NCBI RefSeq assembly: GCF_002419965.1
Contig: NZ_DIHC01000019.1
Span: 4,391-68,390 of the forward strand
From: Pseudomonas sp. UBA5706
GTDB lineage: Bacteria > Pseudomonadota > Gammaproteobacteria > Pseudomonadales > Pseudomonadaceae
Direction: 5' to 3'
Length of the DNA: 64,000 nt
In this document: in pieces, positions 1 through 8,755 of the stretch
Layout: each line of letters opens with the position of its first letter
Numbering within the stretch: position 1 is the first letter of the stretch
Position numbers and translations under genes: made by a program
The notes under the pieces: model-generated
Databases searched by the model: none
What the model was told of the DNA's origin: nothing
What the model saw: only the letters and a program-made list of their open reading frames with translations

Positions 1-1
1 G

Positions 2-682
2 GCGCGCAAGGAGCGTCTGGACTGGTGCATCGTTGGCGAACCCTCGAGCACTGCGCTGGTGGGCGATGTGGTCAAGAATGGTCGTCGCGGCTCCCTCGGC
101 GCTACCCTGACGGTCAAGGGAAAACAGGGCCACGTCGCGTATCCGCATCTGGCGAAGAACCCGATCCATCTGGCGGCGCCCGCGCTGGCCGAACTCGCCG
201 CCGAGCATTGGGACGCAGGCAATGCTTTTTTCCCACCGACCAGTTTCCAGATCTCTAACCTGAACTCCGGGACCGGCGCGACCAACGTGATTCCCGGCGA
301 CCTGACGGCAGTCTTCAACTTCCGCTTTTCCACCGAATCCACCGTCGAAGGCCTGCAGAAACGCGTCGCCGATATTCTCGACAAGCACGGTCTGGACTGG
401 CACGTGGAATGGGCCCTGTCGGGCCTGCCGTTCCTGACCGAACCGGGTGCGTTGCTCGATGCGGTGTCGGCCAGCATCAAAAGCGTTACCGGGCGCGAAA
501 CCAAGGCGTCCACCAGCGGCGGCACATCGGACGGCCGCTTCATTGCCACCCTCGGCACACAGGTGGTCGAGCTGGGGCCGGTCAACGCGACGATTCATCA
601 GGTCAACGAGCGCATTCTGGCCAGCGATCTCGATGTGCTGGCCGAGATCTACTATCAGACTCTGGTCAGGTTGCTCGCCTGA
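2..682 (+). CDS. dapE: Succinyl-diaminopimelate desuccinylase, 5' end outside window
   Basis: This is the C-terminal 226 residues of the zinc hydrolase that splits N-succinyl-LL-diaminopimelate into succinate and LL-diaminopimelate, in lysine and peptidoglycan precursor synthesis in the cytoplasm. The window opens inside the gene, in frame from base 2. Early in the fragment is CIVGEPSST, with the metal-binding Glu of the M20 family. Later come GGTSDGRF and, near the end, NATIHQVNER with the last metal-ligand His. The dimerisation lid lies between. Full-length DapE is about 380 residues, so roughly 150 are missing upstream. The stop overlaps the next start by one base (TGATG), which suggests translational coupling to rlmA. 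Confidence 0.95.
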   Translation, partial: ARKERLDWCIVGEPSSTALVGDVVKNGRRGSLGATLTVKGKQGHVAYPHLAKNPIHLAAPALAELAAEHWDAGNAFFPPTSFQISNLNSGTGATNVIPGDLTAVFNFRFSTESTVEGLQKRVADILDKHGLDWHVEWALSGLPFLTEPGALLDAVSASIKSVTGRETKASTSGGTSDGRFIATLGTQVVELGPVNATIHQVNERILASDLDVLAEIYYQTLVRLLA

Positions 683-1491
683 TGCTGACCTGCCCCATTT
701 GCTCAGCCGCGCTTGATTCAGCCGACAACGGCGTGGTGTGCCCGGCGGGCCATCGCTTCGACCGCGCCCGTCAGGGTTACCTGAACCTGCTGCCTGTGCA
801 GCACAAGAACAGCCGAGACCCTGGCGATAATCAGGCGATGGTCGAGGCGCGGCGAGACTTTCTTAACGCCGGGCATTACGCACCGGTGGCCAAACGTCTG
901 GCTGAGTTGGCCGCCGAACGCGCGCCCGCCCACTGGCTGGACATCGGTTGTGGCGAAGGCTACTACACCACGCAGATCGCCGATGCGCTGCCGGGTGCCG
1001 ATGGCTACGCGCTGGATATCTCCCGCGAAGCGGTCAAGCGCGCGTGTAAACGCAATACTCAACTAACCTGGTTGATCGCCAGCATGGCCCGCGTGCCGCT
1101 GCCGGGCGCCAGCATTCAGTTCATCGCCAGCGTGTTCAGTCCGCTGGATTGGGACGAAGCCAAGCGGTTGCTGTCGCCCGGTGGTGGCCTGATGCGTGTA
1201 GGACCCACCAACGAGCATCTGATGGAACTGCGCCAGCGCCTTTACGACGAGGTCCGCGACTACGCCGATGACAAGCATCTGGCTCTGGTCCCCGAAGGCA
1301 TGAGCCTGCAACACAGCGAAACCCTGCGATTCAAGCTGACACTGGTGGAGGGCCAGGCCCGCGCCAACCTGCTGGCCATGACACCCCACGGCTGGCGCGC
1401 CAGTGCCGAGCGGCGGGCCAGCGTTATCGAACAGGCGGAGCCTTTCGAGGTGACCGTGTCCATGCGCTACGATTATTTCGTTTTGCAGTGA
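682..1491 (+). CDS. rlmA: 23S rRNA (guanine-N1)-methyltransferase, RlmA family
   Basis: Predicted 269-residue SAM-dependent methyltransferase acting on a guanine of helix 35 of 23S rRNA (G745 in E. coli). The N-terminus has the family's zinc-binding knuckle: CPIC, then CPAGHRFD about 15 residues on, followed by RQGYLNLL. The SAM-binding glycine loop is WLDIGCGEGYYT near residue 90. The start at 682 is chosen because it overlaps the dapE stop and places the zinc knuckle at residues 4-25. Reading further upstream would run into dapE in another frame. Methylation specificity is inferred from family membership. Confidence 0.9.
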   Translation: MLTCPICSAALDSADNGVVCPAGHRFDRARQGYLNLLPVQHKNSRDPGDNQAMVEARRDFLNAGHYAPVAKRLAELAAERAPAHWLDIGCGEGYYTTQIADALPGADGYALDISREAVKRACKRNTQLTWLIASMARVPLPGASIQFIASVFSPLDWDEAKRLLSPGGGLMRVGPTNEHLMELRQRLYDEVRDYADDKHLALVPEGMSLQHSETLRFKLTLVEGQARANLLAMTPHGWRASAERRASVIEQAEPFEVTVSMRYDYFVLQ

Positions 1492-1556
1492 ATGCTCGAC
1501 TACCTAGAACGAATGAATCCGCGAATGGATTTTCCAGAACACACCCAGAGGCATCC

Positions 1557-1934
1557 ATGCGCCAACCCGATATCGAGATTTACCTGAAAGACGCTGACGT
1601 TGATCACAAGGCCATCACCGCTTGGCTCACCGTGGACGTCGGCCCGTGCAGCGAATGGGTGCAGAAGGGCCAGACCTGGAAGTGCAAAGCCGGCGACATC
1701 CCGGTGACCTGGATTCCCAAGGCCGTCGGCAAATGGAACAGCCTGTGCCTGGACAGCGACAAGACGCCGTGGGACGACGATATCGCCTGCGCCCGTGCTG
1801 CCTTTGCCGCGCTCAACGTGGAAGTGCGCTGCGCACCGGGAACGTGGGTCGAGGAAGAGAGCGACGAAGACGCTGATCGCTGGATTCGTATCAGTGCCGA
1901 CGGTGAGCAAGAGATTACCTGGCGTACGTCGTGA
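1557..1934 (+). CDS. Conserved small protein of unknown function
   Basis: A 125-residue acidic soluble protein with no signal peptide or membrane segment, and no family I can name. It has two Trp-Lys stretches (WVQKGQTWKCKAGDIPVTW) and an acidic segment EEESDEDADRW near the C-terminus. The frame is open from 1488, but the start at 1557 is preferred because AGAGG lies 5-6 bases upstream of it. It directly follows rlmA on the same strand, so it may share its transcript. It precedes a repeat-filled gap, so it is the last gene of this small group. Confidence 0.7.
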   Translation: MRQPDIEIYLKDADVDHKAITAWLTVDVGPCSEWVQKGQTWKCKAGDIPVTWIPKAVGKWNSLCLDSDKTPWDDDIACARAAFAALNVEVRCAPGTWVEEESDEDADRWIRISADGEQEITWRTS

Positions 1935-1980
1935 GCCCCAGGCCCCCCGGATGACATACGTTTGGGGGGCGTCCCACGCA

Positions 1981-2187
1981 CAGCGCTTCTGCCCGCGGGG
2001 CGTAGGAGCGTGGCTTGCCCGCGATCTGGCGCGAAGCAGCAGCAAAACCATCCGGCTTCGTTCGGTCAGGTGTACCGAGAGTGCAGTATCTACTGCCGGT
2101 TCCCGGCAGATCGCGGGCAAGCCTCGCTCCTATAGCCTCCGGCCAGAATCAAAAGCGATCCCCGCGTACATCTTGGCCAGAACCAAA
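1981..2187. repeat. Composite REPIN unit 1 with flanking modules
   Basis: The unit starts with a short flank ending in TCTGCCCGCGGGGC. Next is a 132-bp REPIN (about 2002-2133): two REP arms in inverted orientation, the left beginning GTAGGAGCGTGGCTTGCC and the right ending GGCAAGCCTCGCTCCTAT. The arms are separated by about 60 bp of A/T-richer spacer. A 34-bp module follows (2141-2174, starting GGCCAGAATCAAAAGC), then a partial one. The next unit starts at 2188 with the same flank, so the period here is 207 bp. REP sequences of this kind are dispersed by RAYT transposases in Pseudomonas; no RAYT gene is in the window. Confidence 0.85.
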
Positions 2188-2346
2188 CAGCGCTTCTGCC
2201 CGCAGGGCGTAGGAGCGTGGCTTGCCCGCGATCTGGCGCGAAGCGGCAGCAAACCATCCGGCTTCGTTCAGTCAGGTGTACCGAGAGTGCAGGACCTACT
2301 GCCGGTTCCCGGCAGATCGCGGGCAAGCCTCGCTCCTACGGCCTCC
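2188..2346. repeat. Composite REPIN unit 2
   Basis: A second copy of the unit above, in the same orientation. The flank is 2188-2208 and the REPIN about 2209-2339 (131 bp), with arms GTAGGAGCGTGGCTTGCC and GCAAGCCTCGCTCCTAC. The spacer differs from copy 1 at only a few bases. It leads directly into the 34-bp tandem array. The long hairpin could block transcription between the gene at 1557 and plsB, or act as a mRNA 3' stabiliser; that is inference. Confidence 0.85.
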
Positions 2347-2498
2347 GGCCAGAATCAATAGCGATCCCCCGTGCATCTCCGGTCCAAGTCAAAAGCAATC
2401 CCGTGTGCATCTTTGGCGAGAATCAAAAGCAATCCCGTATACATCTGTGGCCAGAATCAAAACGATCCCCGCACGCATCTCGGGCCAGGATCAAAAGC
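2347..2498. repeat. 34-bp tandem repeat array
   Basis: Four full 34-bp units start at 2347, 2381, 2415 and 2449, and a truncated fifth starts at 2483. Consensus parts are GGCCAGAATCAAAAGC, then GATCCC and GTGCATCT. A single further unit lies at 2141-2174, between the two REPINs. Units adjoin with no unique spacers, so this is not a CRISPR array. The array lies 120 bp upstream of plsB. A frame stays open through it into plsB only because the repeats happen to lack stops. Confidence 0.85.
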
Positions 2499-2616
2499 CC
2501 CCCCCTCCACGTCCGCCGCCTTATCATCGCCCGGTAATCCCCGCCACTTTGCCCATCCCCGCCATATCCGGCAAACTGGCCGCCTCGTGGGCATTGCCCC
2601 TTTGCGCAGAATTCGT

Positions 2617-5109
2617 ATGACCCGTTCCCCGTTTCGCCGTCTCGTCTTTGGCACCGTGCGTCGCCTGCTGTATTTATGGGTGCGCTCAGAGACGATCAAT
2701 CAGTCGTCCTTCACCCTTAATCTCGACCGCAGCCGCCCGGTGTTTTATGCGCTACAAAGCCCGTCGCTGAGCGATCTGGCGGTGCTTGATACCGAGTGTC
2801 GCAAAGCCGGTCTGCCGCGACCTGTGCTGTCCGTGGCAGTGGGCAACCTGACAGAGCCTGCCGCATTCTTTTACCTGACGCCGGAACCCGACTGGCTGGG
2901 CCGCCAGGACAAACGCGGTGCGCCGCCTACCCTGGAAAGGCTGGTGGGCGCGGTGACGCAGAACGCCGCCGAGGATGCGCAGATCATCCCGGTCAGCGTC
3001 TTCTGGGGGCAGTCGCCGGACAAGGAGGACAGCCCGTGGAAACTGCTGTTCGCCGACAGTTGGGCCGTTACCGGGCGTTTGCGGCGCTTGATCACGATTC
3101 TGATTCTCGGGCGCAAGACCCGCGTGCAATTCTCTGCGCCAATCCATCTGCGTGAGCTGGTGGACCAGAACAAAGGTTACGAACGTACGGTGCGCATGGC
3201 GCAACGCCTGCTGCGCGTGCATTTCCGCAATCTGAAAACCGCCACGATAGGCCCGGACCTGTCGCACCGACGTAACCTGGTCAAAGGCCTGCTCGCCGAT
3301 CCCCTGGTCAAACAGGCGATCCTCGACGAAGCCGCGCGGGAGAAAATTCCAGAGTCCAAGGCGCGGGAAAAGGCGCTGCATTACGGTAACGAAATCGCCT
3401 CGGACTACACCTACACCGCCATCCGCTTTTTGGAAGTGGTGTTGAGCTGGTTCTGGAACAAGATCTACGACGGCATTAAGGTCAGTCACCTGGAGGGCGT
3501 GCAGAACGTCGCCCAGGGCAACGAGATCATTTACGTACCGTGCCATCGCAGCCACATCGATTACCTATTGCTGTCGTACCTGCTTTTCCGCAATGGCCTG
3601 ACGCCGCCGCACATCGCTGCCGGCATCAACCTCAATATGCCGGTGATCGGCAGCCTGCTGCGCCGTGGTGGCGCATTTTTCATGCGCCGCACGTTCAAGG
3701 GTAACCCGCTGTACACCGCTGTTTTCAACGAATACCTGCATACCCTGTTCACCAAGGGCTTCCCGGTGGAGTACTTCGTCGAGGGCGGACGTTCACGTAC
3801 CGGGCGCATGTTGCAGCCCAAGACTGGCATGCTCGCCATTACGATGCGCAGCTATCTGCGCAACTCGCGCACGCCGATCGTTTTCGTCCCGGTGTACATC
3901 GGTTACGAGCGTGTGCTGGAAGGCCGCACTTACCTGGGTGAATTGCGCGGAGCGACGAAAAAGAAAGAATCGATTTTCGACATCTTCAAGGTCATCGGCG
4001 CGCTCAAGCAGCGTTTCGGTCAGGTCTCGGTCAACTTTGGCGAGCCGATCAAGCTCGCCGAATTTCTTGACCACGAGCAGCCGGACTGGCGCACCCAGAC
4101 GCTTGGCCCGGTGTTCAAGCCTGACTGGCTTAACGAGACCACTCACCGGCTGGGCGAGCGTGTGGCTCGTCATCTGAACGAAGCCGCCGCGGTCAATCCG
4201 GTGAATCTGGTGGCGCTGGCGCTGTTGTCGACCAACAAGCATGCACTGGATGATCAAGCCCTGGCCCGTGTGCTGGACCTCTACCTGAGCTTGCTGCGCA
4301 GCGTGCCCTATTCGCCGCATACCACGCTGCCGGACGGTGATGGCCGGGCGCTGATCGAGCATGTCAAAGGCATGGATCTGCTCTCCGAGCTCAAAGACAC
4401 GCTGGGCAAGATCCTCTATCTGGACGAGCCGAACGCTGTCCTGATGACCTATTACCGCAACAACGTGCTGCACATCTTTGCGTTGCCGTCGCTGTTAGCG
4501 AGTTTCTTCCAGAGTTCGTCACGCATGAGCCGCGAGCAGGTGCTGCGTTATGTCCGCGCGCTGTACCCGTACCTGCAGTCGGAGCTGTTCATTCGATGGT
4601 CGCTGGAGGAGCTCGACACGGTAGTCGATCAATGGCTGGCAGCGTTCGTCGAACAAGGGCTGTTGCGCCAGGAGAATGACGTCTACCTGCGCCCCGTTCC
4701 AAGCTCGCGGCACTTCGTGCTGCTGACGCTGTTGTCGCGGGCCATCGCGCAGACGCTGCAACGCTTCTACATGGCGATTTCGCTGCTGCTCAACAGCGGC
4801 CAGCACACACTGACCGCCGAAGAGCTGGAGGATCTGAGCACGATCATGGCTCAGCGCTTGTCCATACTGCACGGCTTGAATGCTCCGGAATTCTTCGACA
4901 AGAGCCTGTTCCGCCACTTCATCCAAACGCTGCTGGAGCAGGACGTGTTGCGCAAGGATGACAGCGGCAAACTGGGCTATCACGCGTTGCTGGGCGAGCT
5001 GGCCGAAGGCGCGGCCAAACGGGTATTGCCCGCCGAGATTCGCTTGTCGATTCGCCAGGTCGCGCTGCATCGCAACGAAGAAGTGCTGGATGCAGGCCCG
5101 AGTGTCTGA
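2617..5109 (+). CDS. plsB: Glycerol-3-phosphate 1-O-acyltransferase
   Basis: An 830-residue inner-membrane-associated acyltransferase making lysophosphatidate from sn-glycerol-3-phosphate and acyl-CoA or acyl-ACP, the first step of phospholipid synthesis. The four acyltransferase blocks are visible: HRSHID with catalytic His310 and Asp315, GAFFMRRTF near 349-357, FVEGGRSRTGR around residues 387-397, and PIVFVPVYIGYE near 426. The frame is open back to 2371 through repeat DNA; ATG 2617 gives the usual family length and begins with MTRSPFRRLVFG. No strong ribosome-binding site is visible, so the exact start is less certain than the identity. Confidence 0.95.
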   Translation: MTRSPFRRLVFGTVRRLLYLWVRSETINQSSFTLNLDRSRPVFYALQSPSLSDLAVLDTECRKAGLPRPVLSVAVGNLTEPAAFFYLTPEPDWLGRQDKRGAPPTLERLVGAVTQNAAEDAQIIPVSVFWGQSPDKEDSPWKLLFADSWAVTGRLRRLITILILGRKTRVQFSAPIHLRELVDQNKGYERTVRMAQRLLRVHFRNLKTATIGPDLSHRRNLVKGLLADPLVKQAILDEAAREKIPESKAREKALHYGNEIASDYTYTAIRFLEVVLSWFWNKIYDGIKVSHLEGVQNVAQGNEIIYVPCHRSHIDYLLLSYLLFRNGLTPPHIAAGINLNMPVIGSLLRRGGAFFMRRTFKGNPLYTAVFNEYLHTLFTKGFPVEYFVEGGRSRTGRMLQPKTGMLAITMRSYLRNSRTPIVFVPVYIGYERVLEGRTYLGELRGATKKKESIFDIFKVIGALKQRFGQVSVNFGEPIKLAEFLDHEQPDWRTQTLGPVFKPDWLNETTHRLGERVARHLNEAAAVNPVNLVALALLSTNKHALDDQALARVLDLYLSLLRSVPYSPHTTLPDGDGRALIEHVKGMDLLSELKDTLGKILYLDEPNAVLMTYYRNNVLHIFALPSLLASFFQSSSRMSREQVLRYVRALYPYLQSELFIRWSLEELDTVVDQWLAAFVEQGLLRQENDVYLRPVPSSRHFVLLTLLSRAIAQTLQRFYMAISLLLNSGQHTLTAEELEDLSTIMAQRLSILHGLNAPEFFDKSLFRHFIQTLLEQDVLRKDDSGKLGYHALLGELAEGAAKRVLPAEIRLSIRQVALHRNEEVLDAGPSV

Positions 5110-5144
5110 TTAACACGCCTCAATGCATCAAGGAGATTCGCACA

Positions 5145-5543
5145 ATGAAGCACCTGTTACTGACCCTGATGACCACCGTTCTGGCGGCCTGTGCCCACAC
5201 CCCGGACAATCTGCCCGGCACGCTCGACGGTGAGGTCTTTTATCTGCAGCGTATGGCGCTGCCGCCTACCGCGACGTTGAAGGTCACGCTGCAGGATGTG
5301 TCGCTGGCCGACGCCCCGGCCCAGACCCTGGCCAGCGAGAGCGGGCCGATCAAGGGCCAGGTCCCGCTGCCGTTCCATCTGACCTATGACCAGAAACAGG
5401 TCAAGCAAGGCCACACCTACACCGTCAGTGCGCGCATCGAAGTCGACGGCAAGCTGCTGCTGATCAGCACCGAACGCTACACCGTGGACCTGACGCTGGA
5501 GGAAACGCCGCCCGTCAAGATTCGTCTGAACCCGGCCAGTTAA
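5145..5543 (+). CDS. YbaY-family lipoprotein
   Basis: A 132-residue predicted lipoprotein. A short hydrophobic signal (MKHLLLTLMTTVLAAC) ends in a lipobox with Cys16, which would be acylated and anchored in the envelope. The rest is a beta-rich domain of the YbaY/YscW type (LDGEVFYLQRMALPPTATLKVTLQDVSLAD), found in small lipoproteins of unknown role that resemble type III secretion pilotins. AAGGAG at 5130-5135 supports the start. It is 35 bp after plsB and 45 bp before the next gene, so the three may form one transcript. Confidence 0.85.
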   Translation: MKHLLLTLMTTVLAACAHTPDNLPGTLDGEVFYLQRMALPPTATLKVTLQDVSLADAPAQTLASESGPIKGQVPLPFHLTYDQKQVKQGHTYTVSARIEVDGKLLLISTERYTVDLTLEETPPVKIRLNPAS

Positions 5544-5588
5544 AGCACCTGCACCCGATCTTCTTTAGCTTTGAAAAGGACGTAACCC

Positions 5589-6278
5589 ATGCTGCTTCGC
5601 TCCCTCTCGCTCACCGGCTTCTGTGCCGGCCTGCTGCTCTCGGCCAGCGCCTTCGCCTTGTCTCTGGGTGACCTGTCGCAATCGGACGCCACCGGTGGCC
5701 TCAAGGATGCGCTGACCCAGGGCGCGCAGATCGCCGTCAAGCAACTGGGCGTGCCTGGCGGTTTCAGCAATAACAAGGACGTGCGCATCGAGCTGCCAGG
5801 CAAGCTCGGTAAAGTCGCGAGCAAGATGAAGCAGTTCGGCATGGGCGCGCAGGTGGATCAGCTGGAGGCCAGCATGAACCAGGCCGCAGAAGCGGCGGTG
5901 CCTCAGGCTCAGGCCCTGCTGGTGGATGCCGTGAAGAAGATGAGCGTGTCTGATGCCAAGGGCATTCTCAGCGGCGGCAAGGATTCGGCGACCCAGTATC
6001 TGGACAAGACCAGCCGCGAGCAGATCCGCGCCAAATTCCTGCCAGTCGTCAAACAGGCCACCGACAAGGTCGGCCTGGCGCAGAAGTACAACGCCTTCGC
6101 CGGACAGGCTGCAAGCCTGGGTGTGGTCGATGCCAAAGACGCGAACGTCGAAGGTTATGTGACCGAAAAAGCCCTCGACGGCTTGTTCGAAATGATCGCC
6201 AAACAGGAAGAAGGCATCCGCGCGAACCCGGCAGCGGCGGCCACCAGCCTGGCGAAAAAGGTGTTTGGCGCGCTGTAA
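5589..6278 (+). CDS. DUF4197 family exported protein
   Basis: A 229-residue protein with an N-terminal signal peptide ending about residue 23 (LLLSASAFA then LSLGDLS). A helical DUF4197 domain follows, with characteristic segments GLKDALTQGAQIAVKQLG, NKDVRIELPGKL and, at the end, ALDGLFEMIAKQEEGIRANP. The family is widespread in Proteobacteria, periplasmic by prediction, with no assigned function. It follows the YbaY-like lipoprotein closely and ends at a strong bidirectional terminator. Confidence 0.88.
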   Translation: MLLRSLSLTGFCAGLLLSASAFALSLGDLSQSDATGGLKDALTQGAQIAVKQLGVPGGFSNNKDVRIELPGKLGKVASKMKQFGMGAQVDQLEASMNQAAEAAVPQAQALLVDAVKKMSVSDAKGILSGGKDSATQYLDKTSREQIRAKFLPVVKQATDKVGLAQKYNAFAGQAASLGVVDAKDANVEGYVTEKALDGLFEMIAKQEEGIRANPAAAATSLAKKVFGAL

Positions 6279-6302
6279 ACCAAGCGCTCGACCCGAAACG
6301 AA

Positions 6303-6336
6303 AAAAGCCCCGGCGCCCAACAACGCCGGGGCTTTT
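6303..6336. terminator. Bidirectional rho-independent terminator
   Basis: A 13-bp perfect stem (AAAAGCCCCGGCG paired with CGCCGGGGCTTTT) with an 8-base loop and T-rich or A-rich flanks on both sides. It lies between the convergent DUF4197 and DUF4337 genes and can serve both. Confidence 0.9.
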
Positions 6337-6348
6337 CGTTGCAGGCGA

Positions 6349-6915
6349 TCAAAGATTGAACCATGCCATCACGCCTAGCAAAACACTGACCCCGCCCGCG
6401 CCGATGGACACCTTTTGCAGCCATTCCTTTCGGGTAAGCAAGGTGATCGCGGCCAGGGAAATCGCCATCTGAATGGCCATCATCGCTTGCGCCCAGCGGT
6501 GATGGGAATGCAGCACCTGCTCGGACTTTTCATCCCACGCCTGCGCCTGAACCTCAAGCGCCTCAGCCTTGGCCCGGGCGGCTTCCTTGTCCACGTTGTA
6601 ACGCTGCACCTGAGCGGCGTAATGCGCCGCGTCCAGACCGGGAATGTGGCTGGCCAGGTCCGCAAGGTTCTCGCGACTTGACTTGGCCTGATAGTAATTC
6701 CATTGATTGGACGCTTCGGTCTTCTTGATCGCTGCGTTGTTCTTGTCCATCGCCGCCTCACTCTCGGTGGACCCGGCCTGATAGCTGAGCAAGGCACCGA
6801 CAGTGGCCATGATGGCCGTCATGACCGCGATCCTTCCGGCAAATCGGTCGCCGGGGGTGTGCGCGTGTTCGACATGGTGTTCGTGAGGGCTGGGAACTTC
6901 GAAAGATTCGGACAT
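6349..6915 (-). CDS. DUF4337 family membrane protein
   Basis: A 188-residue inner-membrane protein. The N-terminal tail is His/Glu-rich and cytoplasmic, one membrane segment runs about residues 27-46 (RIAVMTAIMATVGALLSYQAG), a long helical middle is rich in Ala/Glu/Lys, and two hydrophobic segments lie near the C-terminus (about 144-161 and 170-188). This is the DUF4337 architecture, with the signature NQWNYYQAKSSRE. Function is unknown. It is a single gene, convergent with its left neighbour. Confidence 0.85.
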   Translation of the reverse strand: MSESFEVPSPHEHHVEHAHTPGDRFAGRIAVMTAIMATVGALLSYQAGSTESEAAMDKNNAAIKKTEASNQWNYYQAKSSRENLADLASHIPGLDAAHYAAQVQRYNVDKEAARAKAEALEVQAQAWDEKSEQVLHSHHRWAQAMMAIQMAISLAAITLLTRKEWLQKVSIGAGGVSVLLGVMAWFNL

Positions 6916-7181
6916 GGGCTTATATCGCCTGAAACGACCTTGACACGGATAGTGCTTGAGCAGCGGGAGCTGGCGGGCGGGACTATAGGAGAAATCCTCG
7001 AGGCAGAGAAGCCAGACCGTGAATCCGTTCAGTGAGTAGAAAGGCGGCGCCGCTCGATCGGTCTATAGCCAGATGAACGAGCATCGCTCCCTGCAGCTGC
7101 GCGGCTTGCCAGCGCCGAGGTTATTGGAATTGCCAACGCAGGCAAGCGCTGCTGCTGGAGGATTGCCTGCGACCTGCGAAT

Positions 7182-7964
7182 CTAGGTTTTCAAGGCCTTC
7201 TTCGGATAGATGTCATAGCGGCTGGACTTGCCATCCAGCGCATACCCCGGCTTCACGCCTTCGATGCTCGGCGCCTTGCGCGGGCGTTTGACCACCACGC
7301 GGTGGGTGGCAAGCGCCAACGCCGCTTCGAGCAGCGCAGGGGCGTCCATGTCATCGCCCACCAAGGGCCGAAACAGGCGCATTTCCTTCTTGACCAGCGC
7401 GGTTTTCTCGCGGTGGGGAAACATCGGGTCGAGATAGATCACCTGCGGCGGCTCGCCTTCCCACGTGCGCAGCAGTTCGATTGAATTGCCGGTCAGCAGG
7501 CGCATCTGGCTAATGATCGCGCCCACGTCCAAATCCTGCGCGCCGCGCGCCAGGCCATCTTCAAGCAGGGCGGCGATGATGGGCTGACGTTCGATCAGGC
7601 TCATCTCGCAACCCAGGCTCGCCAGCACGAACGCGTCCTTGCCCAGGCCCGCCGTCGCATCCAGTACCCGCGGACGAACCCCGGGCTGAACGCCGACCGC
7701 CTTGGCGATCATCTGCCCGCTGCCGCCGCCGAACAGCCGCCGATGGGCCGCCTTGCCTTCAACGAAATCCACCCGCACCGGGCCGGGCACATCATCGCCC
7801 AGTTGCTGCAATTGCAGACCGCCGTCGCTCACTTGCAAGGCAAAATCAGCCTCGGCATCCTCCAGCGGCAGGCCCAGACGCTCGGCCCAGCGCGCGGCTG
7901 CGTGCTGGCCTTCAGGGCTCAGGGTTTCGACCCGAATGCGGCTGGCCGCTTGCTGCTCACTCAT
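7182..7964 (-). CDS. rsmJ: 16S rRNA (guanine1516-N2)-methyltransferase
   Basis: A 260-residue SAM-dependent methyltransferase modifying G1516 of 16S rRNA. Seen motifs are VLDATAGLGKDAFVLASLG (SAM loop), MSLIERQP, and IYLDPMFPHREKTALVKKEM, which carries the DPMFP catalytic block of RsmJ. The C-terminus RPRKAPSIEGVKPGYAL is also typical. The frame is open to 8072, but ATG 7964 (MSEQQAASRIRVETL) gives the family length and leaves a 97-bp divergent intergenic region with the next gene. Confidence 0.92.
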   Translation of the reverse strand: MSEQQAASRIRVETLSPEGQHAAARWAERLGLPLEDAEADFALQVSDGGLQLQQLGDDVPGPVRVDFVEGKAAHRRLFGGGSGQMIAKAVGVQPGVRPRVLDATAGLGKDAFVLASLGCEMSLIERQPIIAALLEDGLARGAQDLDVGAIISQMRLLTGNSIELLRTWEGEPPQVIYLDPMFPHREKTALVKKEMRLFRPLVGDDMDAPALLEAALALATHRVVVKRPRKAPSIEGVKPGYALDGKSSRYDIYPKKALKT

Positions 7965-8061
7965 TGTGTCCACGCTTTTAAATTCTTTAATGATTGGCAA
8001 CATCTGCCGATAACGAAAGTATCCGGCATTTTGCCAGACCCACGGCTTGTACTGAGCGCTT

Positions 8062-8691
8062 ATGTCAGACATTCAGCAAACATCCTCGATAGGCTATTTG
8101 ACGTACGCAGGTGATTACAGCGTACGCAATACCCAAACCCTGAGCGGCGTCACGCAGCTCTGGCAGGATGCGTTTGCCCGTGCCATGGCTCTGCAGACAG
8201 ACGATAACGCTGGCACCGCTGCTAAATACAGCGCCGCTATCACGACAGACAGCGTGACCGGTGAGCCTGTCGCCGGTGCCAATACCCTGGGCAAGATCGT
8301 CGAACAGCGCGAATGCCCGGTCGCCGATAAGGAAATCGCGCCGCCAGAGCCACTGTTTTTGCCAATCGCCGAGTTCGAATGGGATCTGGCCGATAAACCT
8401 GCGGTGCCCTTCAGCGCCAGCGAACTGATCGCCCAGCAACGCAATCTGGAATTCGACAGCAGCTGGGTCCGCCCGACGGTGCTCAACCCTTACGACGACA
8501 GCATCGATCCTGGCCCCGGCCCACAGCCGCGGCCGTTGTTCCTGCCAATCGCCGAGTTCGAATGGGACCTGGCCGACAAACCCGCCACGCCTTACAGCGC
8601 TGATGAAATGACCGAACAGCAGCGCAATCTGGAATTCGACAATGGCTGGGCGCGGCCAATCGTGTTGCAGAACCTGCGTATCGCCGCCTGA
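8062..8691 (+). CDS. Unrecognised protein with an internal 61-residue-period duplication
   Basis: A 209-residue soluble protein I cannot assign. The first 90 residues are Thr/Ala-rich with no signal peptide. Then the block starting PLFLPIAEFEWDLADKPA and ending near QQRNLEFDSSWVRPTVL (residues 97-141) is repeated at 158-202, exactly 61 codons later. The repeats are joined by an acidic Pro/Gly linker (PYDDSIDPGPGPQPR). DNA identity between copies is high (23 identical bases over the PIAEFEWD codons), indicating a fairly recent internal duplication. It is transcribed divergently from rsmJ. Each repeat carries WDLADKP and QRNLEFD as its most conserved parts. Confidence 0.7.
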   Translation: MSDIQQTSSIGYLTYAGDYSVRNTQTLSGVTQLWQDAFARAMALQTDDNAGTAAKYSAAITTDSVTGEPVAGANTLGKIVEQRECPVADKEIAPPEPLFLPIAEFEWDLADKPAVPFSASELIAQQRNLEFDSSWVRPTVLNPYDDSIDPGPGPQPRPLFLPIAEFEWDLADKPATPYSADEMTEQQRNLEFDNGWARPIVLQNLRIAA

Positions 8692-8755
8692 TACATGCTG
8701 GGCATTAGGCACATCGCATCTGCGGCAAGCGCGCCTGCAGAGTGCGTTACTGCCC

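Noticed and set aside
2347..2498. Possible CRISPR array
   Set aside because: The 34-bp units are directly abutting with no unique spacers, and no cas gene is near.
2371..2616. N-terminal extension of plsB through the repeats
   Set aside because: It would add 82 residues encoded by tandem repeats; the family starts at MTRSPFRRL.
7138..7170. GCAGGCAA / TTGCCTGC inverted repeat after rsmJ as terminator
   Set aside because: The loop is 17 bases and no T tract follows on the minus strand, so support is too weak.
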